Source: an uncultured bacterium (GTDB lineage Bacteria > Acidobacteriota > Thermoanaerobaculia > Thermoanaerobaculales > Thermoanaerobaculaceae). Taken from it: DNA of 35,173 nucleotides. The DNA lies in contig CALEVZ010000010.1 in assembly GCA_937924755.1 (NCBI GenBank), positions 1-35,173 of the forward strand, given 5' to 3'. Every line of letters begins with the position of its first letter. Within the stretch, counting starts at the first letter, position 1. The position numbers and the translations under genes are program-made. The notes beneath the pieces are model-generated. The model ran no database searches. It was not told the origin of the DNA and saw nothing but the letters and a program-made list of their open reading frames with translations. This document shows positions 1-7,971 of the stretch, piece after piece.

Positions 1-270
1 CCACAACCCCTCACAACTGGCGAAGTCGGGTGTCATCGCAGAAGCCAATCGCTTCACACCCACCACGCCCCGAATCACCTCATCCTGCCGGATCCGCTGC
101 ACATGCGAAAACCGACCGCCACTTGTCAGGACCGTCGCAAACAGGCTCAAGGCGATGTCCTCGACTGGCACTTGGTTCGGTGACCGCCGCCAATCTGGCA
201 GCGCCGACGTCAGAAAGCTCCTGAGACCCAGGCGGTCCAGGAACCGAATCACCCCGACCAGCCAACCCAC
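1..270 (-). CDS. Transposase, N-terminal part (IS4/IS1380-like), cut by window edge
   Basis: An open frame runs from a possible GTG at 270 to the first base of the window (90 codons, no stop). The translation has the look of the N-terminal region of DDE transposases of the IS4/IS1380 type: a short helix FLDRLGLRSFL, then DIALSLFATVL, then GRFSHVQRIRQDEV and VVGVKRLAS. In these families that order (LGL helix, hydrophobic helix, G-R-x-x-H-V-x-x-I/L-R-x-D, then G-x-x-R/K-L/F-P/A-S) precedes the catalytic domain, which would lie outside the window. An in-frame TGA at 271-273 sits directly upstream, so the true N-terminus may be missing and the copy may be a remnant. No terminal inverted repeat could be fixed. 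Family identity is by pattern only. Confidence 0.5.
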   Translation of the reverse strand, partial: MGWLVGVIRFLDRLGLRSFLTSALPDWRRSPNQVPVEDIALSLFATVLTSGGRFSHVQRIRQDEVIRGVVGVKRLASAMTPDFASCEGLW

Positions 271-447
271 TCACCGTCCGTCCCGTGTACTCAACTCTCG
301 GCTCCCCCAACCCGCTCGTCCTGCTACAATTCGCGTACACCGTTTTGTCCCTCCTCCCGGGATCACCGAGTCCTCATAACAGGATGATAGCCAAGACCTT
401 CAGAGCGGTGCTCTGCCTTCTCTACCAGCCAACTGCGTTTTTCGGGG

Positions 448-1740
448 TTATCCCTCGATCTCTGCCAGCTGCTTGGGGACGGCGGCGGTGAGCACCTCCG
501 GCGCGTCCGCGGTGATTAAGACGTCGTCCTCGATGCGGAAGCCGCCGAAGTCGTGCAGGGTGTCCACCAGCTCCCAGTTGACTTCCTCGCGGTGCCGAGC
601 GCGCAGCTCGGGGTCGGTGAGGAGGGCGGGGATGAAGTAAATCCCCGGCTCGATGGTGGTGACGAAGCCCTCCTCCAGGGGAAAGTCGCAGCGCAGGTAG
701 CGCAGCACCGGGTGGGGCGAGCGCTCGCGGCCAGGGGCGTAGCCGGAGGCGTCGCGCACCCCCAGCCCCACCAGGTGCCCCAGGCCGTGGGGGAAGAAAA
801 GGGCGACCGCGCCGCTGTCCACCAGCGCCTCCGCCTGTCCCTCGAGCAGCCCCAGCTGCGCCAGGCCGTCGGCAATGCGGGTGGCGGTGGCCAGGTGCAG
901 CTCGCGGAACTCCTGCCCCGGCCGACACTGCGCCACCGCCGCCTCCTCCGCCGCCAGCAGGAGCTGGTAGAGGTCGCGCTGCAGGCCTTCGAAGCGACGG
1001 CCCACCGGGTAGGTGCGGGTGACGTCTCCGCAGTAGCCGTCCACCTCGGCGCCAGCGTCGATGAGCACCAACTCGCCGTCGGCCAGGCGGCGGGCGGAGG
1101 GCTCGAAGTGCAACACCGCCGAGTTGGGGCCCGAGCCCACGATGGTACCGAAGGCGGTGCGGCGGGCGCCGGCGCGGAAGAACGCCGCCTCCAGCTCGAT
1201 CTGGATCTCCCGCTCGCTGCGGCCGGCGGCAATGAGGGAGCGGGCCACCTCGTGCCCGGCGGCGGTGGCGGCGCAGGCGCGGCGGATGCGGGACAGTTCC
1301 TCCTGGTCCTTGCGCCGGCGCGCAGCCAACAGGGCCCCTCGCAGCCGCTCCCGCAGCTCGGGATCATCCTCCACCCCGGCGATGGGGCATCCCAGCACCG
1401 CCAGAGGCCGCCCACGGCGGGCCTCCAACCAGGCGGGGAAGGTGGATGCGGGCACCCCTTCCGACTCGCCGCCCCCCTCCCACACCCGCTCCGCCTGGGT
1501 GACCTCCGGCACGAAGTCCACCCACCCCTCCTGAGGGTCGAAGGCCAGGATGCTCCCCGGCCGCTCACGGTCCGCCAGCCAGAAGTACTCGGTGTGGGGG
1601 CGGAAGGGATAGGTCTGGTCCGCCCCGCCGGGGATGCCGATGGGCTCCCCGGCAGCGATGAGGACCACTTCGTGGGTCAGATCGAAGGCCTGCTCCGCCT
1701 TGCGGCGTCGTTGGGCAAGGTAGGGTTTGGTGTCGGTCAT
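448..1740 (-). CDS. Xaa-Pro dipeptidase/aminopeptidase, peptidase family M24B (PepQ-like)
   Basis: A 430-residue dinuclear-metal peptidase that should cleave the bond before or after proline in small peptides in the cytoplasm. All five M24 metal ligands are present: D228 in VLIDAG, D239 in CGDVTRTYP, H322 in HGLGHLVGLGVRD, E364 in TIEPGIYF and E404 in GFRIEDDV. The C-terminal part (YLRC, then TIEPGIYFIPALL, VNW, FGGFRIED) resembles PepQ dipeptidases more than PepP. The N-terminal 150 residues form the usual substrate-gating domain (YPFRPHTEYFWL around 44-55). The frame stays open far upstream, but the start at 1740 gives the family's normal N-terminus and leaves 23 nt to the nitroreductase gene, with which it probably forms an operon. 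Family is certain; the exact subfamily is not. Confidence 0.93.
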   Translation of the reverse strand: MTDTKPYLAQRRRKAEQAFDLTHEVVLIAAGEPIGIPGGADQTYPFRPHTEYFWLADRERPGSILAFDPQEGWVDFVPEVTQAERVWEGGGESEGVPASTFPAWLEARRGRPLAVLGCPIAGVEDDPELRERLRGALLAARRRKDQEELSRIRRACAATAAGHEVARSLIAAGRSEREIQIELEAAFFRAGARRTAFGTIVGSGPNSAVLHFEPSARRLADGELVLIDAGAEVDGYCGDVTRTYPVGRRFEGLQRDLYQLLLAAEEAAVAQCRPGQEFRELHLATATRIADGLAQLGLLEGQAEALVDSGAVALFFPHGLGHLVGLGVRDASGYAPGRERSPHPVLRYLRCDFPLEEGFVTTIEPGIYFIPALLTDPELRARHREEVNWELVDTLHDFGGFRIEDDVLITADAPEVLTAAVPKQLAEIEG

Positions 1741-1763
1741 GGGGAGAGTGTAGCAAGGTGGGT

Positions 1764-2282
1764 TTACCCCTCCACCCACACGACCACCTCGGGCAACGGC
1801 CGGCGGCGGCGACGGCGCGGCCCCTCCGCCGGGAAGCCCAGGGGGATCAGGGCCACCGGCCACCACGTCGGGGGCAACTCTAGGATTCGGCGTACCTTCC
1901 CCTCGTCGAAGGCCCCCACCCAGCAGCTGCCCAGCCCTGCGGCGGTGGCGGCCAGCAGCAGGTTCTGTGTAGCGGCGGCGGTATCCTGCAGGCAGTAGAC
2001 GTGCCGGCCGCGCTCGCCGTAGATGCGGGCGCTTTCCTCCGGCACCGCGCAGACCACAACCACCACCGGGGCTTCGGCCACGAAGGCCTGATGCAGTGCC
2101 GCCTCCGCCAGCTCCCGGCGGGGGGCGGTCCCGGTGACCACCACGAAACGCCACGGCTCCAGGCCGCCCGCCGAGGGGGCCCAGTGGGCCGCCTCCAGCA
2201 GCTGCTCCAGCAGTGGCCGGGGCACGGGGTCGGGGCGGAAGCGGCGGCAGGAGTAGCGGGCGGTGAACAGGTCATCGCGCAT
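1764..2282 (-). CDS. Nitroreductase-family flavoprotein
   Basis: A 172-residue protein of the nitroreductase/FMN reductase fold. The N-terminus carries the FMN-phosphate motif ARYSCRRFRPDPVP, followed by LLEAAHWAPSAGGLEPWRFVVV, where the Ser and the W-R-F strand form the family's flavin pocket. The C-terminal third has AAAGLGSCWVGAF and PLGFPAE, typical of the last strand and helix. Proteins like this are dimers that reduce nitro compounds, quinones or other electrophiles with NAD(P)H; the physiological substrate cannot be read from the sequence. A GGGAGG ribosome site lies just before the ATG at 2282. It lies 23 nt upstream of the M24 peptidase gene and is probably co-transcribed with it. 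Confidence 0.92.
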   Translation of the reverse strand: MRDDLFTARYSCRRFRPDPVPRPLLEQLLEAAHWAPSAGGLEPWRFVVVTGTAPRRELAEAALHQAFVAEAPVVVVVCAVPEESARIYGERGRHVYCLQDTAAATQNLLLAATAAGLGSCWVGAFDEGKVRRILELPPTWWPVALIPLGFPAEGPRRRRRRPLPEVVVWVEG

Positions 2283-2396
2283 GGCCTCCCTCCCCTGGCT
2301 GCGGCGATCCTAGCATTCTCCCCGCAACCCGCGGCGGGAATCGCTACGATTATCCCTACCTGGCACCGGGGATGCGGTCGTGTAGACTCAAACATC

Positions 2397-3164
2397 ATGG
2401 ACCAGCGGATGCGCGCGGGGTGGGCGCTGGGGTGGGCGGCCCTGCTGGCGGGCGCCCCCGGGGGGCTGGCTCAGCCATCTCCGGGGGAGCCGGGGCTCGG
2501 GGCGGTGCGCATCCTGCTGAACGTGAAGCGGGCCTACGCCTCCTGCCGCAGTTACCGCGACCGCGGGGAGGTGCGGGTGGTGGGTGCCATCGAGGGGGGC
2601 AGCTTCGGTACCACCGTCCCCTTCGCCACCGCCTTCGTGCGCGGCGGTCCCTTCCGATTCGAGCTCACCGACCGCGGTCTGGGGGAGCGCGAGTCCCGGC
2701 TGGTGCTGTGGGCCGAGGGGGACCAGGTGCGGGCCTGGTGGGAGGCCGGGGGTGGGGAGCGGCGGGTCGAGTCGCTGCGGGCGGCCCTAGAGGCGGCCGC
2801 TGGGGTGTCGGCGGGCGCTTCCACCCGGGTGCCCGGGCTGCTGCTGCCCGGCGAGGGGGGAGGAGGGCTGTTCATCGCCGCCCCTGAGCGCCTGCCTGAC
2901 GAAGAGGACCGCGGGGTACCCTGCTTTCGCGTCCGCGGCAAGGGCCGTCCCACCCCCTACCCCCTGTCCACCGGCAGCGGCACGGTGACGGTGGAGGACG
3001 AGGAGATCACGGTGTGGGTTGAGCGGGCAACGTTTCTGCTGCGCAGGGTAGAGGAGCGCCGCGTGCTGTCCACCTACCGTACGGTGACCACCACCGTGTA
3101 TGAGCCGCAGGTGGACGTGGAAATCCCCGCCGGCGAGCTGGCCTTCCCACTCACTCCGCAGTAG
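2397..3164 (+). CDS. Exported protein with LolA/outer-membrane lipoprotein-sorting-like domain
   Basis: A 255-residue protein starting with a signal peptide (basic n-region, Leu/Ala core, possible cleavage after GGLA near residue 27). The rest follows the pattern of LolA-like periplasmic domains (outer membrane lipoprotein-sorting protein, COG2834-like): VKRAYASCRSYRDRGEV in the first helix and strand, then GGPFRFEL, RLVLWAEGDQVRAWW, PCFRVRGKG, VWVERATFLLRRVEE, and a late strand TTVYEPQVDVEIPAGELAF. Such domains bind lipid or lipoprotein acyl chains in a half-barrel; the actual cargo is unknown. The frame extends upstream, but the ATG at 2397 places the signal peptide correctly. It stands alone, divergent from the nitroreductase gene (115 nt apart). 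Confidence 0.65.
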   Translation: MDQRMRAGWALGWAALLAGAPGGLAQPSPGEPGLGAVRILLNVKRAYASCRSYRDRGEVRVVGAIEGGSFGTTVPFATAFVRGGPFRFELTDRGLGERESRLVLWAEGDQVRAWWEAGGGERRVESLRAALEAAAGVSAGASTRVPGLLLPGEGGGGLFIAAPERLPDEEDRGVPCFRVRGKGRPTPYPLSTGSGTVTVEDEEITVWVERATFLLRRVEERRVLSTYRTVTTTVYEPQVDVEIPAGELAFPLTPQ

Positions 3165-3232
3165 TAAAACTGGCATTGCCGTCTGCCTGCGCATCAAAGC
3201 GGGTGTTACCCCTCGGTAGAGGGCGCCAAAAC

Positions 3233-3769
3233 TTACTCTCGCCCCAGCTCCCCCCGCCGGTTGCGGGCCCGCCAGAAGCCGCAAAACGATGACCCGTCGG
3301 GGGAGCACACCATCACCGCAGGGCCTTCACTCTGCCCCTCCCGCCCGGTCGGCTTCATCACCCGCCCGTCGATGGCGCCGCTGAGCGGGTCCTCGTTGTA
3401 TTGGTAGCAGCCGGCTGGGGCGGTGACCTGGTGGAGCACCCGGAAGGTGGAATAGCTGGTCTGGTAGGTATCGGAGATGGGTGGCATCGGCGGCGCGGCC
3501 GGTCGGGGTGCGAAGCTGCGGAAGGAGAACAGTTCGGTGAAGCTTTCGTTGCCGTGGTTGGAGGCGATGGTCAGGCGCACCCGGCTCGCCGGCTGCCGCG
3601 CCGAGGCCGGAAAGCTCCGGCGGTCCGCCCCGGGCGCCAGGGTGGCCCGCAGCACGGGAACGAACCCCCCGCTCGGCGACGAGGTGGATACCTCCATCAA
3701 CACCTCCTGATCGTGGAAGGGCTGCGGCATTGAGCAAAAAACGACAAAAACGCTATACCAGGTACCCAT
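3233..3769 (-). CDS. Protein with discoidin-like segment, probably a truncated gene
   Basis: The first half (QEVLMEVST, FVPVLRATLAPGADRR, RVRLTIASNHGNESFTELFSF) looks like the second half of an F5/8 type C (discoidin) domain, with the usual late strands 'arg-val-arg-leu ... ser-asn-x-gly'. The second half (TYQTSYSTFRVLHQV, GCYQYNEDPLSGAIDGRVM, GPAVMVCSPDGSSFCGFW) resembles the beta-rich module that follows such domains in some larger bacterial surface proteins, often before an OmpA domain. Here there is no signal peptide, no complete discoidin front half and no OmpA domain, so the gene looks cut at both ends. A strong internal ribosome site (AGGAGG, 5 nt before ATG at 3697) would give a 154-residue product. 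Domain assignments are by pattern and moderately sure. Confidence 0.45.
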   Translation of the reverse strand: MGTWYSVFVVFCSMPQPFHDQEVLMEVSTSSPSGGFVPVLRATLAPGADRRSFPASARQPASRVRLTIASNHGNESFTELFSFRSFAPRPAAPPMPPISDTYQTSYSTFRVLHQVTAPAGCYQYNEDPLSGAIDGRVMKPTGREGQSEGPAVMVCSPDGSSFCGFWRARNRRGELGRE

Positions 3770-3833
3770 GATAAGTTAGCATGGTGGCTCTGTCCCAGCG
3801 GGGCGAGCGGGCGACAGAATGCGGGAGGCGGGG

Positions 3834-5141
3834 ATGACCGAAGCGCTGTTGTGGGCGATCTTGGTGGCCTCAGTGATCGGCGCCATCGCGGCGTTGGCCG
3901 CCCTGGTCCTGGTCAGGGCGGGGCTGGGGGGAGTGGGGCGGGAGGTGCGGGAGGAGCTGCGTGCCGGCCGCGAGGAAGCGCGCTCCGGCAGTCGGGAGCT
4001 GCGCGAGGAAGTGGCGGCGACGCTGCGGGCAGGCATCGAATCGACCGCCGCTGCCCAGAGTCTGCACCTGGGGGAGATGACGAGGCGGCTACAGGACCTG
4101 ATCGAGGCCAATCAGACGGCGCTGGAGCGCATCCGTGCCACGGTGGATTTGCGCGTGAGGGAGTTGCAGGAGGGTAACGAAAAAAAACTTGAGGAGATGC
4201 GCCGCACGGTGGACGAGAAACTGCAGGACACCTTGGAAAAACGCCTGGGGGAGTCGTTCAAGCTGGTGGGAGATCGGTTGGAGGCGGTGCACAAGGGGCT
4301 GGGGGAGATGCAGACGCTGGCCACGGGCGTGGGCGACCTCAAGCGGGTGCTCACCAACGTCAAGGTGCGCGGCACCTGGGCGGAGGTGCAGCTGGGCGCC
4401 CTGCTGGAGCAGCTCCTCACCCCGGAACAGTTTGCCAGGAACGTGGCCGTCACCCCCGGCTCGGCGGAGCGGGTGGAGTTCGCCGTGCGCCTGCCCGGCC
4501 CCAGGGACGACCCCCACGCCCAGGTGTGGCTGCCCATCGACTCCAAGTTCCCCCAGGAGGACTACCTGCGGCTGCAGGCGGCGGCGGAGAAGGGGGACGC
4601 CGAGGCGGTGCAGGCGGCCCTGGACGGCCTGGCCCGGGCGGTGCGGCTGGCGGCCCGGGACATCCGCGACAAGTACGTCCACCCCCCGGCGACCACCGAC
4701 TTCGCCATCATGTTCCTGGCCACCGAGGGTCTCTACGCCGAGGTGCTGCGGCAGCCGGCGCTGGTGGAGGAGCTACAGCGGGTCTTCCGCGTGGTGGTGG
4801 CCGGCCCCACCACCCTGGCGGCGATCCTCTCCAGCCTGCGCATGGGGTTCCAGACCCTGGCCATCGAGCAGCGCGCCTCCGAGGTATGGCGCATCCTGGG
4901 CGCGGTGAAGACCGAGTTCGGCAAGTTCGGGGCGGTGCTGGAGAAGGTCAAGCGGCAGCTGCACACCGCCAGCAACACCATCGACGAGACGGGGAGGCGC
5001 TCCCGGGCCATGGAGCGGCGGCTCGAGGTGGTGGAGCAGCTGCCCGGCGCCGAGGCGGCGCAGGTGCTGGGGCTGCCGCTGGGGGAGTCGGCCGAGGGGG
5101 AAACCGCCAGCCCGGTTGGGGGTGACGACCTCGAGGTCTGA
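3834..5141 (+). CDS. rmuC: DNA recombination protein RmuC
   Basis: A 435-residue RmuC-family protein. Residues 5-28 form an N-terminal membrane anchor, about 32-150 a long charged coiled coil, and about 165-410 the conserved nuclease-like domain. Family signatures visible: GTWAEVQLGALLEQLL (180-195), VWLPIDSKFPQEDY (231-244), then HPPATTDFAIMFLATEGLY, AGPTTLAAILSSLRMGFQ and VKTEFGKFGAVLEKVKRQL. RmuC limits inversions at short inverted repeats in E. coli; its chemistry is predicted from the nuclease-like fold. The ATG at 3834 has GGAGG 5 nt upstream; an ATG 15 nt earlier lacks one. Confidence 0.95.
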   Translation: MTEALLWAILVASVIGAIAALAALVLVRAGLGGVGREVREELRAGREEARSGSRELREEVAATLRAGIESTAAAQSLHLGEMTRRLQDLIEANQTALERIRATVDLRVRELQEGNEKKLEEMRRTVDEKLQDTLEKRLGESFKLVGDRLEAVHKGLGEMQTLATGVGDLKRVLTNVKVRGTWAEVQLGALLEQLLTPEQFARNVAVTPGSAERVEFAVRLPGPRDDPHAQVWLPIDSKFPQEDYLRLQAAAEKGDAEAVQAALDGLARAVRLAARDIRDKYVHPPATTDFAIMFLATEGLYAEVLRQPALVEELQRVFRVVVAGPTTLAAILSSLRMGFQTLAIEQRASEVWRILGAVKTEFGKFGAVLEKVKRQLHTASNTIDETGRRSRAMERRLEVVEQLPGAEAAQVLGLPLGESAEGETASPVGGDDLEV

Positions 5142-5305
5142 GCTGGCGGGTCGTCTCGCCCGGCCACCGGAGCCACCGGCTGGGGCCGTTCTCCCCTCGA
5201 GTGGCGACCGCCTCCCCGGACCGCGTCCAGGGTAGACTACGCCCTCCGGGGGTATTCCCCCGTCGCAGCCGGCACGGCGGCGGCGCAGCCGAAAGGAGCT
5301 CGCCC

Positions 5306-7963
5306 ATGGTCCCCCACGAACCCCACAAGATCAAAACGGTGCGCCTGCTCTCCTTTCCCACCCTGGAGCAGCGCAAGCGCCACCTGGCCGAGGCGCGCTT
5401 CAACGTCTTCCGCCTCACCCCCAGCCAGGTCACCTTCGACATGTGCTCCCTGGGGACCTCGGCGTTTTCTCAGGAGCAGCTGGCCGGCCAGCTGGTGGGG
5501 GACGAGGCCTACGCCGGCTCCCGCAACTTCGAGGTGCTGGAGCGGGCGGTGCAGGAGGTGCTGGGCCACACCTACGTCTGCCCCACCCACAACGTGCTGG
5601 GGTGCGTGAAGCTGGTGGTGGCGACGCTGCTGCCCAGGGGCTCCGTGCTGCCCTCCAACGCCCGCACCCGCATGGACCAGTTCCAGGCCCTGGGGATCAC
5701 CTACCCCGACGTACGCGACCGCAGCCAGGAGGTCTTCACCGGCAATCTGGACCTCGCGGCGCTGCGCCGCCTGCTGGCGGAGGGTAACGTCGCCCTGGTG
5801 GGGCTGCAGGCCTTCGCCGACGGCCGCTACCCGTTCAGCCTGCACAACCTGACCTCGGTGCGGGAACTCGCCGACCGCTTCGGCGTCAAGGTGATCTGCG
5901 ACGGCTCCCGGGTGATCGAGAATGCGTTCATCATCCAGCGCCACGAGGCGGGCTTTTCCGATCGCTCCATCGCCGAGATCGTCAAGCAGATCGTCAAGAC
6001 CACCCATATCTTCCAGCTCGACGGGGCGCAGGATCCCAAGTGCAACACCGGCGGGGTGCTCACCACCGACATTCCATCGGTGCACGAGAAGTTCATGAAC
6101 GAGGTGGTGGTGTACGAAGGGCTGCACACCTACGGGGGAATGGCCGGCCGCACCATGGAGGTGCTGGCCCGGGGCATCCAGGAGATGTGCGACGAGGCGG
6201 AGGTGCACTGGGTGATGCACCAGACCGAGCGCTTCTGCGACCGCCTGGCGGCGGGGGGGGTGCCCCTGGAGCGCGGCTGCGACGGCGCCTACCTGCGCGC
6301 CGACGAGCTGCTGCCCCAGGCGGGAGAGACCGCCCAGGACACCTTCTCGGCGGCCCTCTACCTCTCCTCCGGGGTGCGCGCCTTCGCCCCCGGGCTGGTG
6401 GGGCGGGACACCCTGGTGCCGGTGCAGATCCCCCGGCTGGCCCTCACCAACGAGCAGCTGGACCGGATCGCCGATGCCATCGTTGCCCTCGCCCGGCAGC
6501 GGGAGCGCATCACCCCCCTGCAGGTGGCCGCCGCCGGCACCTGGCGGGACGAGATGGCCTACCACTGGACCTTCCCTCCGCTGGAGGTGTTCGAGTTCGA
6601 TACCTTCCCCTACCAGATCCACACCGTCGAGCGGGTGGCGACGTTGAGTCGGGAGGAGCGGCAGAAGGCCATCCGTGCCGCCGGCTACAACACCTTCCTG
6701 CTGCGCTCCGCCGACGTCACCATCGACCTGCTCACCGACTCCGGCACCTCGGCGATGAGCACCGACCAGTGGGCGGCGTACGACGCGGCGCGCGCCTGCT
6801 GCACCGAGAGCGAGGAGCACCGCCGTCTGGTGGAGCGGCTGCAGGCCCTCTTCGGCTACCGCCACATCCTGCCCACCCACCAGGGGCGGGCCGCCGAGCA
6901 CATCCTGAGCCAGTGCTGCATCCGCCCGGGGCAGCTGGTGCCCGGCAACATGTACTTCACCACCACCAAACTGCACCAGGAGCTGGCGGGAGGGGTGTTC
7001 GCCGACGTCATCGTCGACGAGGCCCACGACCCCACCAGCGACTTCCCCTGGAAGGGGAACATCGACCTCGGCAAGCTCGATGACCTGGTGCGCCGGCACG
7101 GGCTGGAGCAGATCGCCTACGTCTCCTTCGAGCATTCGGTCAACATGGCCGGCGGCCAGCCGGTCAGCATGGACAACATGCGGGAGGTGTACCAGTACTG
7201 CAGCGTCCGCGGCATCCCCATCTACTTCGACGCCACCCGGGTGGTGGAAAACGCCTGCATGATCCAGCTGCACGACCCCCGCTACCGCACCGTCAAGGTG
7301 GAGGACATCGTGCGCGAGATGATGCTCTACGGCGACGGCTGCACGGTGAGTGGCAAGAAGGATTTCCTCATCAACATCGGGGGCATCCTGGCGTTGCGCG
7401 ACAACCCCGAACTGGCCCGCCGCGCCGAGGACATGCTGCGCATCTACGAGGGCCACGTCACCGACGGGGGGCTGCCCACCGCCGATTTAGCCGCCATCGC
7501 CCGGGGGATCGAGGAAATGCTGGACGACCGCTACATCCGCTCCCGCATCGCCCAGACCGCCTACCTGGGGCGGCTGCTCACCGAGGCCGGGGTGCCCATC
7601 GTCACCCCCCCGGGCAGCCACGCCATCTTCATCGACGCCAAGCGCTTTTTGCCCCACATCGACCAGGACGAGTACCCGGCGCAGCGGTTGGCGGCGGAGA
7701 TTTACGTGGAAACCGGGGTGCGCGCCATGGAGCGGGGTAACGTCTCCAAGGGGCGCAACCCCGAGACGGGGGAAAACTACCGCCCCGCCCTGGAGCTGGT
7801 GCGCCTCACCATCCCCCGCCGGGTGTACACCAACGACCACATGCGGGCGGTGGCCGAGGGGATCATCCGCCTCTACCAGCGCCGGAACGAAATCCGCGGC
7901 TTGCGCTTCGTCTACGAGCCGGCCAAGCTGCGCTTCTTCCAGGGCCGCTTCGAGCCGCGATAG
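5306..7963 (+). CDS. Tandem tyrosine phenol-lyase/tryptophanase-like protein (two fused modules)
   Basis: An 885-residue protein, about twice the length of tyrosine phenol-lyase (TPL, 456 aa) or tryptophanase. Both halves cover the whole fold. The C-terminal module (about 430-885) keeps the PLP residues: Q526-G527-R528 (TPL 98-100), F551-T552 (123-124), N613, D642 and R645, SGKK with lysine K685 (TPL K257), R833 (R404) and the phenol-specific R810 (R381). It has lost Tyr71 (C499) and Tyr291 (D720). The N-terminal module (1-405) is the reverse: GDEAYAG with Y69 and TYGGMAGR with Y276 are kept, but the lysine is Q242, QGR is NVL and the R404 position is P372. Start chosen at 5306: AGGAG lies 7 nt upstream and TPL homology begins there. 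It likely cleaves an aromatic amino acid by beta-elimination; TPL-type specificity is inferred. Confidence 0.9.
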   Translation: MVPHEPHKIKTVRLLSFPTLEQRKRHLAEARFNVFRLTPSQVTFDMCSLGTSAFSQEQLAGQLVGDEAYAGSRNFEVLERAVQEVLGHTYVCPTHNVLGCVKLVVATLLPRGSVLPSNARTRMDQFQALGITYPDVRDRSQEVFTGNLDLAALRRLLAEGNVALVGLQAFADGRYPFSLHNLTSVRELADRFGVKVICDGSRVIENAFIIQRHEAGFSDRSIAEIVKQIVKTTHIFQLDGAQDPKCNTGGVLTTDIPSVHEKFMNEVVVYEGLHTYGGMAGRTMEVLARGIQEMCDEAEVHWVMHQTERFCDRLAAGGVPLERGCDGAYLRADELLPQAGETAQDTFSAALYLSSGVRAFAPGLVGRDTLVPVQIPRLALTNEQLDRIADAIVALARQRERITPLQVAAAGTWRDEMAYHWTFPPLEVFEFDTFPYQIHTVERVATLSREERQKAIRAAGYNTFLLRSADVTIDLLTDSGTSAMSTDQWAAYDAARACCTESEEHRRLVERLQALFGYRHILPTHQGRAAEHILSQCCIRPGQLVPGNMYFTTTKLHQELAGGVFADVIVDEAHDPTSDFPWKGNIDLGKLDDLVRRHGLEQIAYVSFEHSVNMAGGQPVSMDNMREVYQYCSVRGIPIYFDATRVVENACMIQLHDPRYRTVKVEDIVREMMLYGDGCTVSGKKDFLINIGGILALRDNPELARRAEDMLRIYEGHVTDGGLPTADLAAIARGIEEMLDDRYIRSRIAQTAYLGRLLTEAGVPIVTPPGSHAIFIDAKRFLPHIDQDEYPAQRLAAEIYVETGVRAMERGNVSKGRNPETGENYRPALELVRLTIPRRVYTNDHMRAVAEGIIRLYQRRNEIRGLRFVYEPAKLRFFQGRFEPR

Positions 7964-7971
7964 GGAAGCAG

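Noticed and set aside
1741-2154. N-terminal extension of the M24 peptidase by 138 codons
   Set aside because: It overlaps the nitroreductase gene in another frame and is Arg/Gly/Pro-rich; peptidase homology begins at the ATG at 1740.
5237-7456. 739-codon open frame on the minus strand opposite the tandem lyase
   Set aside because: It is a by-product of GC-rich codon use: repetitive His/Gly/Val/Glu sequence, no domain, and it lies opposite a strongly conserved enzyme.
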